Counted from the first letter of the stretch, positions 26,049 to 35,888 are shown. The stretch: 64,000 bases of DNA from Actinomycetaceae bacterium (GCA_030540715.1 JAUNVQ010000006.1:48048-112047); one strand, 5' to 3'. Notes: a model not told the origin generated them from the letters alone. A program made the numbers and translations.

Positions 26049-26666
26049 TCAGGACTCCTTCATTGCGATAGTTTCAATAACATTGGCCAACTGCTCAAAT
26101 GAGTCAATGGCTTCTTCAAGGCTTTCAATGATGTCTTTAATTTTGATGATTGTGATAGCATCCAGGCCCGAGTTAAACAGTTCGGCAAGCATCTTGCGAT
26201 AGTAGCGGTCTCCGTTGTTTTCTAAACGGTTAATCTCGACGGTGTAATCTTTGAGATCCGTTAATGTTTTCAGTCGCTCCATTGCATCGGCAGTTAACTG
26301 TGAACACTGTTGCAACACCTTGACCTGCTTGGACAATCGCTTAGGAATATCGTGCATTTCGTACAGGACGATAAGGTCAGCGGCTTCATCCATAAAGTCA
26401 AGGCAGTCATCAAGTTTAGCGCCGATAAGTGAAATATCGTCGCGGTCCAAAGGAGTAACAAATGTTTCGTTGAGTTTGCGCATAATCATATGGGTGATTT
26501 CGTCACCGGCATGCTCAACATCATGCAGGTGATTACGTGCAGCAGTACGTTCTGGTTCGTCCTCTGAAATAACCTGTGCCAGCAAGTCTGAAGCCTTGAC
26601 AAGGTTTCTTCCGTTTTCCGCAAAAAGTGAATAAAAATCGGTCTTTGGTTTCCTTTTGAACTTCAC
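26049..26666 (-). CDS. DUF47/PhoU-like accessory protein of the Pit transporter
   Basis: About 205 residues, helical, DUF47 family: 'KPKTDFYSLFAENGRNLVKAS' at the start, then 'HDVEHAGDEITHMIMRKLN' and 'PLDRDDISLIGAKLDDCLDFMDEAAD', which carry the acidic metal-binding pattern of PhoU proteins. DUF47 proteins form pairs with Pit transporters and regulate them. GTG 26666 is chosen because AGGAG is 5 nt upstream; GTG 26672 overlaps that ribosome site. Confidence 0.93.
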   Translation of the reverse strand: MKFKRKPKTDFYSLFAENGRNLVKASDLLAQVISEDEPERTAARNHLHDVEHAGDEITHMIMRKLNETFVTPLDRDDISLIGAKLDDCLDFMDEAADLIVLYEMHDIPKRLSKQVKVLQQCSQLTADAMERLKTLTDLKDYTVEINRLENNGDRYYRKMLAELFNSGLDAITIIKIKDIIESLEEAIDSFEQLANVIETIAMKES

Positions 26667-26835
26667 TGGCACTCCTATAAAGTCGGGAAAAATAGTACCA
26701 TGCCTAGATTAAGCGATTTCATCCCTGAATTGCACGTTTCTGGCAAGAAAAATTATTCGAATTCGTACGTTATGCGCCTATGGTGGTGATGTGTGAATTA
26801 TTCCATAGACGATAGTTGCTCTGCGGTAGGTAACA

Positions 26836-26917
26836 GCGCCAGGCCGAGAAGCGCCAGTCGGCGCTATGGCCGCTCGTAGCGGCAGATGTTGGAGCCCGGG
26901 GCTAAACGGCCTGACGC
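26836..26917 (+). ncRNA. GC-rich multi-hairpin element, candidate structured RNA
   Basis: An outer helix GCGCCAGGCCG (26836-26846) pairs with CGGCCTGACGC (26907-26917), 11 bp with one mismatch. It encloses three local hairpins: AGCGCC/GGCGCT (26850-26865, loop AGTC), GCCGCT/AGCGGC (26869-26883, loop CGT) and AGCC/GGCT (26893-26903). This would fold as a four-way junction. It stands out as GC-rich in AT-rich flanks and lies between the divergent DUF47-pit operon and the membrane-protein gene at 27037, so it could be a leader of either or a separate RNA. It does not match a riboswitch consensus that I know, and is not a tRNA. Confidence 0.5.
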
Positions 26918-27036
26918 ATTTCCGATTATATACGCTTCGTTGGTCGGGCGCGTATTCAACGGTTACACTAAGGGCGTAGGAAGTGCCAGGGACGGTACAC
27001 ACATATTGATGATGACCCAAGGTGAGGAGCATCCGC

Positions 27037-27891
27037 ATGAGTGATAATGTGTTGATAACCACTGACCACGCTGAAGGTCTGGCAGATGACAGGCGCTTTA
27101 TGGGCCTGGTTAGTGTTGTCAGTGGCCTGCTTGTAGCGCTCTGCGGTTTACTGCCCCGTTCTTTTACCGTTGTACTGGCACTACTATTTGTTCTTGCCTT
27201 CAGCTATGGGTGGGGAACTTTTATGCAATCCTTTGTAAAGTCCTCGCCGCTTACCGTTCAAATCATGGTTGCTATTACCGGTGTTGCAGGTGTGTTAGCA
27301 GTGTGGATAAGTAACGATCTAGCTGCGGCAGCAATGGTTCTAGGACTTGTTGTGATAGCTGCGTTTATTTCAGAGATGATGCGCTCACTCCCACGAAAAA
27401 ACACGTTGATGTCAGTGTCTGGAACAGTGCTGGGATCAATTTTTGCGGTTTTGACAGCATCATGGGTGAGCTTGAACGAGCAGGCATTATGGCATGAAAC
27501 AATTTTTCCAGCAGGTATTGCGGTAACGGTGATTGCAGTTGCGGGAATGTTTTTTACAAAACGTTCTTTCCATCGAGTATCACTATTTGGCGCAGGAGCA
27601 CTGACCGGTGGAGTAACCGCAGCGATTCTTGTTGCTACTGGCGTATTGGACAGACTAAAAATAGTAGTGCTGTCAACCGTTCCCTATATGAGCCAGCATC
27701 CCCATGTTGCACTTGTGGTAGCCGGTGTGGCCTTAGGTATTGTTTTTGCAGGCCTTATTGTGTTTTCATCATTTTTTGCTGACTATTCTCACCATGTTTT
27801 TGGGGCCTCAGAGCGTATTTGTTTTGGAGTAATGCCCGTTATGTTGGCTGGGTTGCCGCTATATACTTTTATTCGCGTTGTCGGAACCTAA
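27037..27891 (+). CDS. Polytopic membrane protein of unknown function
   Basis: 284 residues with about eight or nine membrane segments in two similar halves, no large soluble domain and no recognised transport motif. ATG 27037 has GAGGAG 7 nt upstream; a GTG at 27022 is less likely. It is divergent from the phosphate transporter and downstream of the multi-hairpin element. A permease role is only a guess. Confidence 0.75.
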   Translation: MSDNVLITTDHAEGLADDRRFMGLVSVVSGLLVALCGLLPRSFTVVLALLFVLAFSYGWGTFMQSFVKSSPLTVQIMVAITGVAGVLAVWISNDLAAAAMVLGLVVIAAFISEMMRSLPRKNTLMSVSGTVLGSIFAVLTASWVSLNEQALWHETIFPAGIAVTVIAVAGMFFTKRSFHRVSLFGAGALTGGVTAAILVATGVLDRLKIVVLSTVPYMSQHPHVALVVAGVALGIVFAGLIVFSSFFADYSHHVFGASERICFGVMPVMLAGLPLYTFIRVVGT

Positions 27892-27988
27892 AACTATCAG
27901 CCCCAATACTTACTGTGAGGATACGTAGCATAACTTTGCTCCAGTGTGGGATGTGAGACTTCTGGTCTTAGCTGGGCGTGGTAGGCGT

Positions 27989-27998
27989 GGGGGGGGGG
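27989..27998 (+). repeat. G10 homopolymer between genes
   Basis: Ten consecutive G's, 135 nt before the nitrobindin start. Too far from the start to lie between -35 and -10 of an obvious promoter, unless the leader is long. Confidence 0.95.
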
Positions 27999-28057
27999 AT
28001 TTCCTTCATTGCAGCGTGGAAAGTTGGCGTGTTGAAAAAAACGCTTCACGAGGGCGC

Positions 28058-28078
28058 AGCCCGTGCGTTGCACGGGCT
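28058..28078 (+). terminator. Strong hairpin, possible terminator
   Basis: Perfect 9-bp stem AGCCCGTGC / GCACGGGCT with loop GTT, between the membrane-protein gene and nitrobindin. No T-run follows, so it may be another kind of structure. Confidence 0.45.
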
Positions 28079-28132
28079 ATTATCGTGCCTGCTGTATTGG
28101 CACACTCCTAACAATCGGCATAAGCTAAAAGC

Positions 28133-28768
28133 ATGATTAGTCTTCCTTCAGATGTGCCAACGACGCTTCGCCCTCTTGCATGGATTATCGGAAGTTGGCA
28201 AGGATTTGGAACACGCACGCGGCCAATATTCAACCACACCACGGGGCAGCTCCACGCTGAAACTACCATCGAACATTTGGTAGGAAACATCGCATTTTCT
28301 ATATCGCAAACACCAAATGAACTGGTGCAACATACCCAGATTTTTCATGCCGCACCGCAGGATAACAAGGTTGTACCTATGACCTTGAGTGCTGATACTG
28401 CTTTGAACTGTCTTGATGCTGCCAAGTTGTGGTGGGAAGAAAAAACCGTGTGGAGTGTTACTCATTCACGTGTGGCTACAAAAAATACCCCTGCAAGTGC
28501 GCGAGCTGAATGTGTTTCACATGGCATTGTGACCTTCGCCGAGGACGCGCACCCCTTGGTCAACACCCAATGGAGTGCCACTGTAACTGGGCCACGCATT
28601 ATGATGGCAACACACCAGGGTAGTGCCAAGCCACTTAGCAGCGTGACCCGAAGTTTTGGCCTGGTTGGCGGCGAACTCATGATTGTGCAAGACCTGGCAA
28701 CTGCCACACAGGAACTGTCAGAATGGTGTGTACGTATGGAAAAAATTAGTGTCGATAACGTCTTCTAG
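28133..28768 (+). CDS. Nitrobindin (FABP-like heme-binding beta-barrel)
   Basis: 211 residues of the actinobacterial nitrobindin/THAP4-like family: 'LRPLAWIIGSWQGFG' at the start contains the family's G-x-W-x-G-x-G turn, and the rest is beta-barrel-like. Homologues bind ferric heme and act on NO or peroxynitrite. The conserved distal His near the C-terminus is not certain here. In many actinobacteria this gene precedes ygfZ, as here. Confidence 0.85.
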   Translation: MISLPSDVPTTLRPLAWIIGSWQGFGTRTRPIFNHTTGQLHAETTIEHLVGNIAFSISQTPNELVQHTQIFHAAPQDNKVVPMTLSADTALNCLDAAKLWWEEKTVWSVTHSRVATKNTPASARAECVSHGIVTFAEDAHPLVNTQWSATVTGPRIMMATHQGSAKPLSSVTRSFGLVGGELMIVQDLATATQELSEWCVRMEKISVDNVF

Positions 28769-28964
28769 GCTGACACGGCTGGTTGCATGTCTGATTGGGT
28801 AGAGGTCTGTATATTCTGACAACTGATTTTATCAGGTAGGTAAGTGACGTGTTCACCGCTGTAGTGAGTGTGCTAGCCCGCGTGGCCTGCTGCGCATAGT
28901 CTTGGGTGGACTGTTCAACAATGATCGATAGAATTGATTTGCACCCGTACACAGGAGGATTCTT

Positions 28965-30458
28965 ATGACTGACACAAGCACCCTTGGCCAGAACAGCGGT
29001 GAAGACGCAACCAGCAATTCCAGCACAATTCCTAGCAATGACGAAAGCTGCGAGGCCGGCTATGGCGACCCCTCTGCGCAGTTCCATGCCTTTATACACG
29101 GCGCAGGAATCGTTGATTTATCGCATCGTGAAGTTGTGGCAGTTTCTGGCCCCGATAGGTTGACATGGTTAACAACGCTGAGTTCACAAGTGGTTGATAC
29201 TCTTACACCTGGCGATTCTCAAGAACTTCTGCTGATGGATGCACAGGGCCATATTACTTTCGCAGCGGGTATTTTTGATACGGGAACGGTTGCATATCTG
29301 CTGGTGGATCAAGGACAGGGGGCAAAGTTAGCTGCATTCCTTGAATCAATGAAATTCATGCTTCGCGTCGATATTAAGTACGCCGACAACATGGTGCAAC
29401 TAGGTTTTGTTCCTGGCGGTTCGGTTGAGGCTGCTCTTTCCTTGATTGCTCACACCGCTGCCCATCAAGCCAATGTGGGCGCTGACCCGCACAATAGTAC
29501 GGAAGATGCCGTGGACTTTGCCGCAAAAAACCCTGTTAAAGATGCTGCATATTGCGCCGACGATGCTACTTTACCAACAACTACGCCACACACATCACAC
29601 AGTGCTGTGCAATCCCTTCCAGGCAGTGGTGTGGATTGCAGTAATACTGATATCCCAGAATTGGGTGACACCGATCAGTTCCACAAGGGGTGTGTTATTG
29701 GTGTGTGGCGGGATCCGTGGCCAGGAATTACAGAGGGCGGAACCACCTATTTTCAAGGAACTATGCCCTTTGTTACCCCTACTGCGATAGCGGTTGTGGA
29801 CGTATTGCGAAGGGAACAATTTATCGAGGCATGGCTGACATTGGCGAAAGGCTACGGCAGTTTCCCTGCAGAAACCGATGATGGTTATCCTATCAAGAAG
29901 CCGATACTCTGCGGCTGTGATGCGTGGCAGGCTGTTCGTATTGCCAATTGGCGCCCCAGCTTTGCTACCGAAGTTGACACAAAATCAGTACCCCATGAAC
30001 TTGACTGGCTACGAACTGCAGTTCACCTGCATAAAGGATGTTATTGTGGTCAAGAAACAGTAGCCCGAATTGTTAATCTTGGGCGCCCACCACGACGCAT
30101 GGTTTTTATTCATATTGACGGCTCCACCCATGAACGTCCACAGCATGGAGCCGATATTGTCTATGGAAAACGTGCAATGGGTAAGTTGACCTCTGTGGTG
30201 TATCACCCGGAAGAAGGGTGGATTGGTTTGGGGGTTGTGCGCAGAGCCGCCCCCGACGAGGAGTGCGCGCAAATAGTGTGGACTAAAACATGTGATGATG
30301 ACGAGCCGAACAAAGTGAGTGTGAGCGCTACTGTCACGGCGATTGTTTCGCCCTTAGGAAAATGTTTGGAATCACCGCAGAGCCGGCCTGGGCAAGGTTT
30401 GAGGCGTTTACCAGGCGCTAGTGGAAAAATGCCAAATACGGGGATCGGACTGGGCTAA
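28965..30458 (+). CDS. ygfZ: YgfZ/GcvT-like folate-binding protein
   Basis: 497 residues. GcvT-like fold with the YgfZ signature 'KGCYCGQE' at about 356; starts with 'DLSHREVVAVSGPDRLTWL'. YgfZ proteins use tetrahydrofolate in the assembly or repair of iron-sulphur enzymes. It is longer than the usual 350-400 residues because of an N-terminal extension (about 35) and a His/Asp/Thr-rich insert (about 165-225). Start supported by AGGAGG. It lies between nitrobindin and dtd. Confidence 0.9.
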   Translation: MTDTSTLGQNSGEDATSNSSTIPSNDESCEAGYGDPSAQFHAFIHGAGIVDLSHREVVAVSGPDRLTWLTTLSSQVVDTLTPGDSQELLLMDAQGHITFAAGIFDTGTVAYLLVDQGQGAKLAAFLESMKFMLRVDIKYADNMVQLGFVPGGSVEAALSLIAHTAAHQANVGADPHNSTEDAVDFAAKNPVKDAAYCADDATLPTTTPHTSHSAVQSLPGSGVDCSNTDIPELGDTDQFHKGCVIGVWRDPWPGITEGGTTYFQGTMPFVTPTAIAVVDVLRREQFIEAWLTLAKGYGSFPAETDDGYPIKKPILCGCDAWQAVRIANWRPSFATEVDTKSVPHELDWLRTAVHLHKGCYCGQETVARIVNLGRPPRRMVFIHIDGSTHERPQHGADIVYGKRAMGKLTSVVYHPEEGWIGLGVVRRAAPDEECAQIVWTKTCDDDEPNKVSVSATVTAIVSPLGKCLESPQSRPGQGLRRLPGASGKMPNTGIGLG

Positions 30459-30599
30459 TATCCCTAAATGTCACTGCATGCAGATTTGTATGTAGCCCGA
30501 GGTTGTTGTGCTACGTAAATGGAAAGGCTGCCATGCCACAGCAGCTGGGGTGGGATAAAATCTTTCACAATAGCGTTCAAAGTGAAGTAAAGGAGCACA

Positions 30600-31025
30600 A
30601 TGAAAGCCGTGATACAGAGGGCACTTGAAGCTCACGTCAGTGTAGATGGTAAGGTCATTGGTAGTTTTGACGGGCCGGGGCTGGTGGTGTTGTTGGGGGT
30701 GACACACGAGGACGGAGCGACGCAGGTTGCTACAATGGTTCGTAAAATCGCGGAGTTAAAACTGACGGAAGATATGCAATCAGCTGAAGAAGCTGGGTTG
30801 CCTGTGATGGTGATTTCGCAGTTCACGCTGTATGGCTCAACACGTAAGGGGCGTAAGCCATCGTGGACGCACGCTGCTCCCGCTTCGATTGCTGAGCCTT
30901 TATATCAACAGGTTATCAATGGTTTGAAGGCACGTGGATTACGTGTTGAAACCGGCAAGTTTGGCGCAATGATGAAAGTTCGTTTTACCAATGATGGGCC
31001 CTTCACTGTGATGGTGGAGTGCTAA
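30600..31025 (+). CDS. dtd: D-aminoacyl-tRNA deacylase
   Basis: 141 residues, the standard length. Removes D-amino acids wrongly attached to tRNA. Both active-site motifs are present: 'SQFTLY' (about 78) and the Gly-cisPro motif in 'NDGPFTVMVE' near the C-terminus. Start supported by AAGGAG 5 nt upstream. Confidence 0.96.
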   Translation: MKAVIQRALEAHVSVDGKVIGSFDGPGLVVLLGVTHEDGATQVATMVRKIAELKLTEDMQSAEEAGLPVMVISQFTLYGSTRKGRKPSWTHAAPASIAEPLYQQVINGLKARGLRVETGKFGAMMKVRFTNDGPFTVMVEC

Positions 31026-31409
31026 GCGGGGTAGTTGTTGACTGGGCTCGGGTGTTGTAGCTGGGTCGTGCACGGTCAGCAAGATCCGCAAGGTTCAGGC
31101 TGACTTGCAAGATCCAGCTTCGGGGCCTTGGCGTTAAGCAACGATACGTCTGCTCTTACCCTGGGCACGCTCCAGGTTCGGGGGTGCTTTAGGCACGGTC
31201 ACTATTTATAGTCCCGGTTACTCACTGTCACAAGGTTTTGGCTTTGGAGTTTGGTGATACCTGGTGGTGCGGTTGTGCTTGGCTGAGGCTAAGGTTTAAG
31301 CCTGGGAGGCAGGCGGTGCTTGATGCTGTGGTTGTGCTCAGGCCACAGAAATCTTTGGCCCGGGAAGGATGTGCAATGGGGAAGAAGAGGGCTAGGGTGA
31401 AACGGGCTG

Positions 31410-31668
31410 GAAATAGTGAAAGTGCTCAGACCGTGTGGCCTGAGCACTTCCTGTTCCCCATCTCAAAGAGCAATGAAAATGAAATCTAAAGCATATGTAA
31501 TTGTGTGACAAGGTCTTTTTGTTGGTCCCTGACCTTGTATGTATAACAATAAATCCGAAGTATGGGCGTTAAATGGGCTCAACCTGAAAGAAACTATAAA
31601 ACGCATGTAATTGTGCAATCATTATTAGCTATACCTGCATAAATGCTAACTATGTGTGCTTTGTCACT
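31410..31668 (+). repeat. Intergenic repeat, copy 1
   Basis: The first 82 nt (31410-31491) are identical to 31955-32036; similarity continues, imperfectly, for about another 180 nt. The identical part begins with a 10-bp hairpin AAGTGCTCAG / CTGAGCACTT around loop ACCGTGTGGC, then 'AAAGAGCA' and ATG of a short frame. An inverted copy of TGTGGCCTGAGCAC lies just upstream, near 31337. Confidence 0.9.
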
Positions 31669-31954
31669 ATTTGTAGAAGTCTGTGGATGTATGTGCGGGG
31701 GTGTTGAAGTGTTACGGAGGGGGCGAATGGGTGAGAGCTGTAAATGGTGTGTGACTCATAATGATAGTCCAGTGTGATCGTCGACACAATGTTCATGCAA
31801 TCTTGTAGCTGCCCTGAATCTTTGTTTGTCTGATTGAAAACCTAACAAGAATGACCAGTGTTGGTGTTGTGAAAGAGGTCAGTATTCTTTGATATGTGCT
31901 GCAGGTTGTGGTGCATGTTGTAGTGGAGGCAAGTGGAGGAAGGCAAGTGGGATA

Positions 31955-32213
31955 GAAATAGTGAAAGTGCTCAGACCGTGTGGCCTGAGCACTTCCTGTT
32001 CCCCATCTCAAAGAGCAATGAAAATGAAATCTAAAGGTTATTCAATTGTGCGACAAGGTTTGTGTGTTGGTTCTTTTTACCTTGTGACTACAACACTAAA
32101 ACCCTAGTATGGGTGTTAAATGGGCCCAACCTGAAAGAAAGCATAAAATGTGGAATATTAATACGATAAATCTGGTATAACCTGCATTAATGCAAAGTCT
32201 GTGCGCTTAGTCA
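31955..32213 (+). repeat. Intergenic repeat, copy 2
   Basis: Direct repeat of copy 1 with an offset of 545 nt. The short frame after the hairpin is longer here: from ATG about 32019 it encodes 29 residues ('MKMKSKGYSIVRQG..') with a hydrophobic middle. Confidence 0.9.
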
Positions 32214-32292
32214 CACTTAAATTTTTCGGTGAAAGAATGAGTTTTGGTAAGCAGCAGAATGTAATTCCTTGAATCAGTGCTTAATTCGCCCT

Positions 32293-32814
32293 TTACGCAT
32301 CAAGCTTTTGTTGCCATAGGTTGCGAATTGTAGGAGTAGTCAGGACAAAACGGATAAGCTCCATAGTGTAAATCTCGGCAGTGTCCATGGATTGAATGGC
32401 ATTAACAGCTACGGTAGCAACATCTTCCATATCCCATCCATAAATACCAGCTGAAATAGCTGGAAAGGCAATGGAATGAGCTCCAGCTTTTACAGCAGCA
32501 CGTATACTTCGAGTAAAACAGTTGGCAAGGTCACCGGGATCTGTTTGTCCAACGTGGCGGTTTGGGCCTACAGTATGAACAATCCAACGGGCGGGAAGAT
32601 TGTATCCACCTGTCACAACTGCGTGTCCAACGGGTAGGCCATCAGGTAAAGTAGCAGAACGAAGCTTGCGGCACTCAGCAAGAAGCCCGGGCCCTGCGGC
32701 ACGGTGAATCGCGCCGTCAACTCCACCACCTCCCAGAAGTGACGAGTTTGCCGCATTAACAATCGCATCTACTGATTGTTGCGTAATGTCTCCAGTGACT
32801 GCTTCATATTTCAT
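32293..32814 (-). CDS. Macrodomain protein (O-acetyl-ADP-ribose deacetylase-like)
   Basis: 173 residues, single macrodomain. 'DAIVNAANSSLLGGGGVDGAIHRAAGP' is the classic ADP-ribose-binding loop, with later 'FPAISAGIYGW'. Predicted to remove or bind ADP-ribose. The frame is open upstream to 32904, but ATG 32814 gives the family start 'MKYEAVTGDIT'. The sequence TATGCT lies 7 nt before this ATG and could be a -10 box of a leaderless message. Confidence 0.92.
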   Translation of the reverse strand: MKYEAVTGDITQQSVDAIVNAANSSLLGGGGVDGAIHRAAGPGLLAECRKLRSATLPDGLPVGHAVVTGGYNLPARWIVHTVGPNRHVGQTDPGDLANCFTRSIRAAVKAGAHSIAFPAISAGIYGWDMEDVATVAVNAIQSMDTAEIYTMELIRFVLTTPTIRNLWQQKLDA

Positions 32815-33255
32815 GGTTCTAGCATATCGTGGTACCCCACGTTTGAATATCGTCATGGAAAAGACCACAGTGTTGGTGCCCTTATTACCGAAAAGTCTTG
32901 CCACAAGCCCTGTTGTCAGCCCAGGTTGTCAGCGCTATTGAAACCTCGTCATTCTTGACCTTTTCACTTGTTCGTAACATCTTCGACTAGCGTAATATTT
33001 CGCTTGTCGTCTATCTTTGCTGTGTCACATAATCTTGCTTCCAGTAGTTATTCCCGCGCGTACCGATGAACGGATTCTTTTCAAAGCACTGCGGTGGCAC
33101 TGCTCTGGCTTGCATGTAAACTGCCAGGATACTCACGCCTGTGGCGAACAAATGGGCCTTTCTTACCTGGCACGACAATAATGGTAGAAGGGAATCGTTA
33201 AATAATTCGATAAGTCTTGCCACTGCATCCCTTATCACTACCATGAAGGAGCACT
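32815..33255 (+). other. Divergent promoter region of macrodomain gene and clpC
   Basis: About 440 nt without a gene. Contains an AGCG-N8-CGCT inverted repeat at 32989-33004 and TTGACC at 32955. These do not match the CtsR, HspR or ClgR operators closely enough to name a regulator. Confidence 0.4.
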
Positions 33256-35793
33256 ATGTTCGAGCGTTTTACCGACCGAGCACGCCGCGTTGTTGTCCTT
33301 GCTCAAGACGAGGCACGCGAACTTAACCATAATTATATCGGTACAGAACACCTGCTGCTTGGTCTTATTCAAGAGGGTGAAGGCGTAGCCGCTAAAGCCC
33401 TGGAAATGATGAATATTAGTGGCGAAAAGGTACGCGAGCAGGTTATTGAAATTATAGGTGAAGGTGATTCCGAACAGGGCCACATTCCGTTTACACCACG
33501 CGCGAAAAAAGTACTTGAGCTGTCGCTTCGTGAGGCCTTGCAGCTGGGGCACAATTATATTGGAACCGAACATATGCTGCTTGGTCTTATTCGAGAGGGT
33601 GAAGGCGTAGCCTCTCAGGTTCTTACAAATCTTGGTGCAGATTTATCATCAGTTCGTCAAAATGTTATCCAGCTGCTCAACGGCTATCAGGGCGGGGAAC
33701 GCAAGGGCGGCGAAGCCGTGGGAGTTGGCCACGGTGCTCAGGGGCCAGCAAAATCAGGTTCAGCTATTCTTGATCAGTTTGGGCGAAACCTGTCGCAGGC
33801 CGCACGTGAAAACAAACTTGACCCTGTGATTGGGCGCAAACCAGAGATGGAACGCGTCATGCAGATCCTTTCGCGGCGTACCAAGAATAATCCTGTGCTT
33901 ATTGGGGAACCTGGTGTTGGTAAAACTGCAGTTGTTGAAGGGCTTGCACAAGCAATTATTCGCGGTGATGTTCCCGAAACACTTAAAGATAAGCAGCTGT
34001 ATTCGCTAGATATGGGCTCGCTGGTTGCGGGTAGTCGTTATCGCGGCGATTTTGAGGAACGCTTAAAGAAAGTACTGAAAGAGATTCGCACACGCGGCGA
34101 TATTATCCTGTTTATTGACGAGATTCACCAGCTTGTTGGTGCGGGTGCAGCCGAGGGCGCCATTGATGCGGCCTCTATTTTAAAACCCATGCTGGCGCGC
34201 GGTGAACTTCAGACTATCGGTGCTACGACGAATGAGGAATACCGTAAATATATTGAAAAAGATGCTGCCTTGGAGCGCCGCTTTCAGCCAGTGAATGTGG
34301 AACAGCCAAGTGTAGAAGAAACGGTGCAGATCCTTAAAGGCTTACGTGATCGCTATGAAGCCCATCATCGCGTGATTATTACCGATGATGCAATCAAGAC
34401 TGCGGCAACGTTGGCTGACCGCTATATTTCAGACCGATTCTTGCCAGATAAGGCGATTGATCTTATGGATGAGGCCGGTGCTCGCCTGCGTATTTACCGC
34501 ATGACAGCGCCTCCAGAGATTCGTGAATTAGATGAACAAATTAAGGCCGTGACAAAGGAAAAAGAATCGGCAATTGACGATCAGGACTTTGAACGCGCGG
34601 CTGCTCTTCGCGACAAGGAAAAGAACCTCAGTGAAGAACGTGCAAAGAAAGAAGCAGCGTGGAAGGCCGGCGACCTGGATCACATTGCCGAGGTTGATGA
34701 AGATGCTATTGCTGAAGTATTGGCAATGGCAACGGGTATTCCAGTCTTTAAGATTACCGAAACAGAATCAGCGAAACTGCTGAATATGGAAGAAGAACTG
34801 CATAAACGCATTGTGGGTCAAAACGAGGCCGTGCGCGCTCTTTCACGTGCAATCCGTCGTACACGTGCGGGGTTAAAAGATCCGAAGCGTCCTGGTGGTT
34901 CGTTTATTTTTGCTGGTCCCACAGGTGTTGGTAAAACAGAGCTAGCAAAAACGCTAGCAGAGTTCCTGTTTGATGACGAGGATGCCTTGATCCAGCTGGA
35001 TATGTCAGAGTTTGCGGAAAAACACACGTCGTCACGGATGTTTGGGGCTCCTCCAGGATATGTTGGCTATGATGACGGTGGACAACTCACCGAGAAGGTA
35101 CGCCGTAAACCATTTTCTGTGGTTCTTTTTGATGAGATCGAGAAGGCGCACCCTGATATTTTCAACACTCTTCTTCAAATCTTGGAGGACGGTCGCCTGA
35201 CAGATTCGCAGGGTCGCACAGTAGACTTTAAGAACACAGTTATTATTATGACAACGAACCTTGGTACGCGTGATATTAATAAGGGTGTGCTGACAGGCTT
35301 CCAGGCATCCGGTGAACTGTCTACAGACTACACACGGATGAAGTCGAAAGTTACGGAGGAACTCAAACAGCATTTCCGTCCAGAGTTTTTGAACCGTGTT
35401 GACGAAGTACTGGTGTTCCCACCACTGGATCGAGAAGAAGTGAAAGAGATTTCAGACCTGCTGATTAAGCAGTTGCAAACACGTCTTCTTGAGCAGGATA
35501 TGTCACTGGAACTCACTGCGGCAGCTCGCGACCTTATTGCTGAGCGCGGTTACGACCCGGTGTTGGGTGCTCGTCCGCTGCGTCGAGCTATTCAGCGCGA
35601 CATTGAAGATGCGTTGTCTGAACGAATCCTGTTTGGACAAATCAGTGAAGGCGACCATGTGATCGTTGATGTGGCGATTGATGATATGGGTGCGAAAGAA
35701 TTTACTTTCACTGCTGCTCCGGGTCTTATTGACAACACCAATTCAAGCGATAATGATGACCGTACTGATAGTGTTGAAAAGGACGAACAATAG
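33256..35793 (+). CDS. clpC: ClpC ATPase
   Basis: 845 residues, AAA+ unfoldase feeding the ClpP protease. The N-domain has its two Clp repeats ('[13 protein letters not shown]' and '[13 protein letters not shown]', residues 1-145). D1 Walker A is 'GEPGVGKTA' (about 217). A UVR-type middle helix follows ('[17 protein letters not shown]', about 435). D2 Walker A is 'GPTGVGKTE' (about 555), with 'LDMSEF' and '[12 protein letters not shown]'. AAGGAG precedes ATG 33256. Full length, nothing unusual. Confidence 0.97.
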   Translation: MFERFTDRARRVVVLAQDEARELNHNYIGTEHLLLGLIQEGEGVAAKALEMMNISGEKVREQVIEIIGEGDSEQGHIPFTPRAKKVLELSLREALQLGHNYIGTEHMLLGLIREGEGVASQVLTNLGADLSSVRQNVIQLLNGYQGGERKGGEAVGVGHGAQGPAKSGSAILDQFGRNLSQAARENKLDPVIGRKPEMERVMQILSRRTKNNPVLIGEPGVGKTAVVEGLAQAIIRGDVPETLKDKQLYSLDMGSLVAGSRYRGDFEERLKKVLKEIRTRGDIILFIDEIHQLVGAGAAEGAIDAASILKPMLARGELQTIGATTNEEYRKYIEKDAALERRFQPVNVEQPSVEETVQILKGLRDRYEAHHRVIITDDAIKTAATLADRYISDRFLPDKAIDLMDEAGARLRIYRMTAPPEIRELDEQIKAVTKEKESAIDDQDFERAAALRDKEKNLSEERAKKEAAWKAGDLDHIAEVDEDAIAEVLAMATGIPVFKITETESAKLLNMEEELHKRIVGQNEAVRALSRAIRRTRAGLKDPKRPGGSFIFAGPTGVGKTELAKTLAEFLFDDEDALIQLDMSEFAEKHTSSRMFGAPPGYVGYDDGGQLTEKVRRKPFSVVLFDEIEKAHPDIFNTLLQILEDGRLTDSQGRTVDFKNTVIIMTTNLGTRDINKGVLTGFQASGELSTDYTRMKSKVTEELKQHFRPEFLNRVDEVLVFPPLDREEVKEISDLLIKQLQTRLLEQDMSLELTAAARDLIAERGYDPVLGARPLRRAIQRDIEDALSERILFGQISEGDHVIVDVAIDDMGAKEFTFTAAPGLIDNTNSSDNDDRTDSVEKDEQ

Positions 35794-35888
35794 CCTACAG
35801 AATGTCTCAAACTGTACTGACCGTTTCTTTACCCGCTATGTGGTAAAGCGGGAAGGGATAGACGGCTCAACAAAACAAAGGATAAGCA

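Larger units (their letters stand above)
31026..32292 (+). other. Gene-poor region with duplicated hairpin element
   Basis: About 1.27 kb. The first part (31026-31409) is G-rich and contains a nested hairpin at 31059-31119 (outer AGCTGGGTC/GATCCAGCT, inner GTCAGC/GCTGAC). Then come two copies of the 260-bp repeat listed separately. Inside each copy a tiny frame starts 'MKMKSK': copy 1 stops after 11 codons, copy 2 runs 29. No convincing protein gene. I looked for SRP RNA and RNase P signatures and did not find them. Confidence 0.55.

Noticed and set aside
26836..26917. tRNA reading of the multi-hairpin element
   Set aside because: The outer helix is acceptor-like, but there is no TTCGA loop, no 7-nt anticodon loop and no CCA end.
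31300..31410. Possible SRP RNA (GGCCCGGGAAGG resembles the SRP domain IV loop)
   Set aside because: The surrounding stem and the conserved GNAR loop context do not fit, and the gene-wide pairing is absent.
32955..33004. CtsR or ClgR operator upstream of clpC
   Set aside because: TTGACC and the AGCG-N8-CGCT repeat only partly match the known consensus sequences; too weak to name a regulator.
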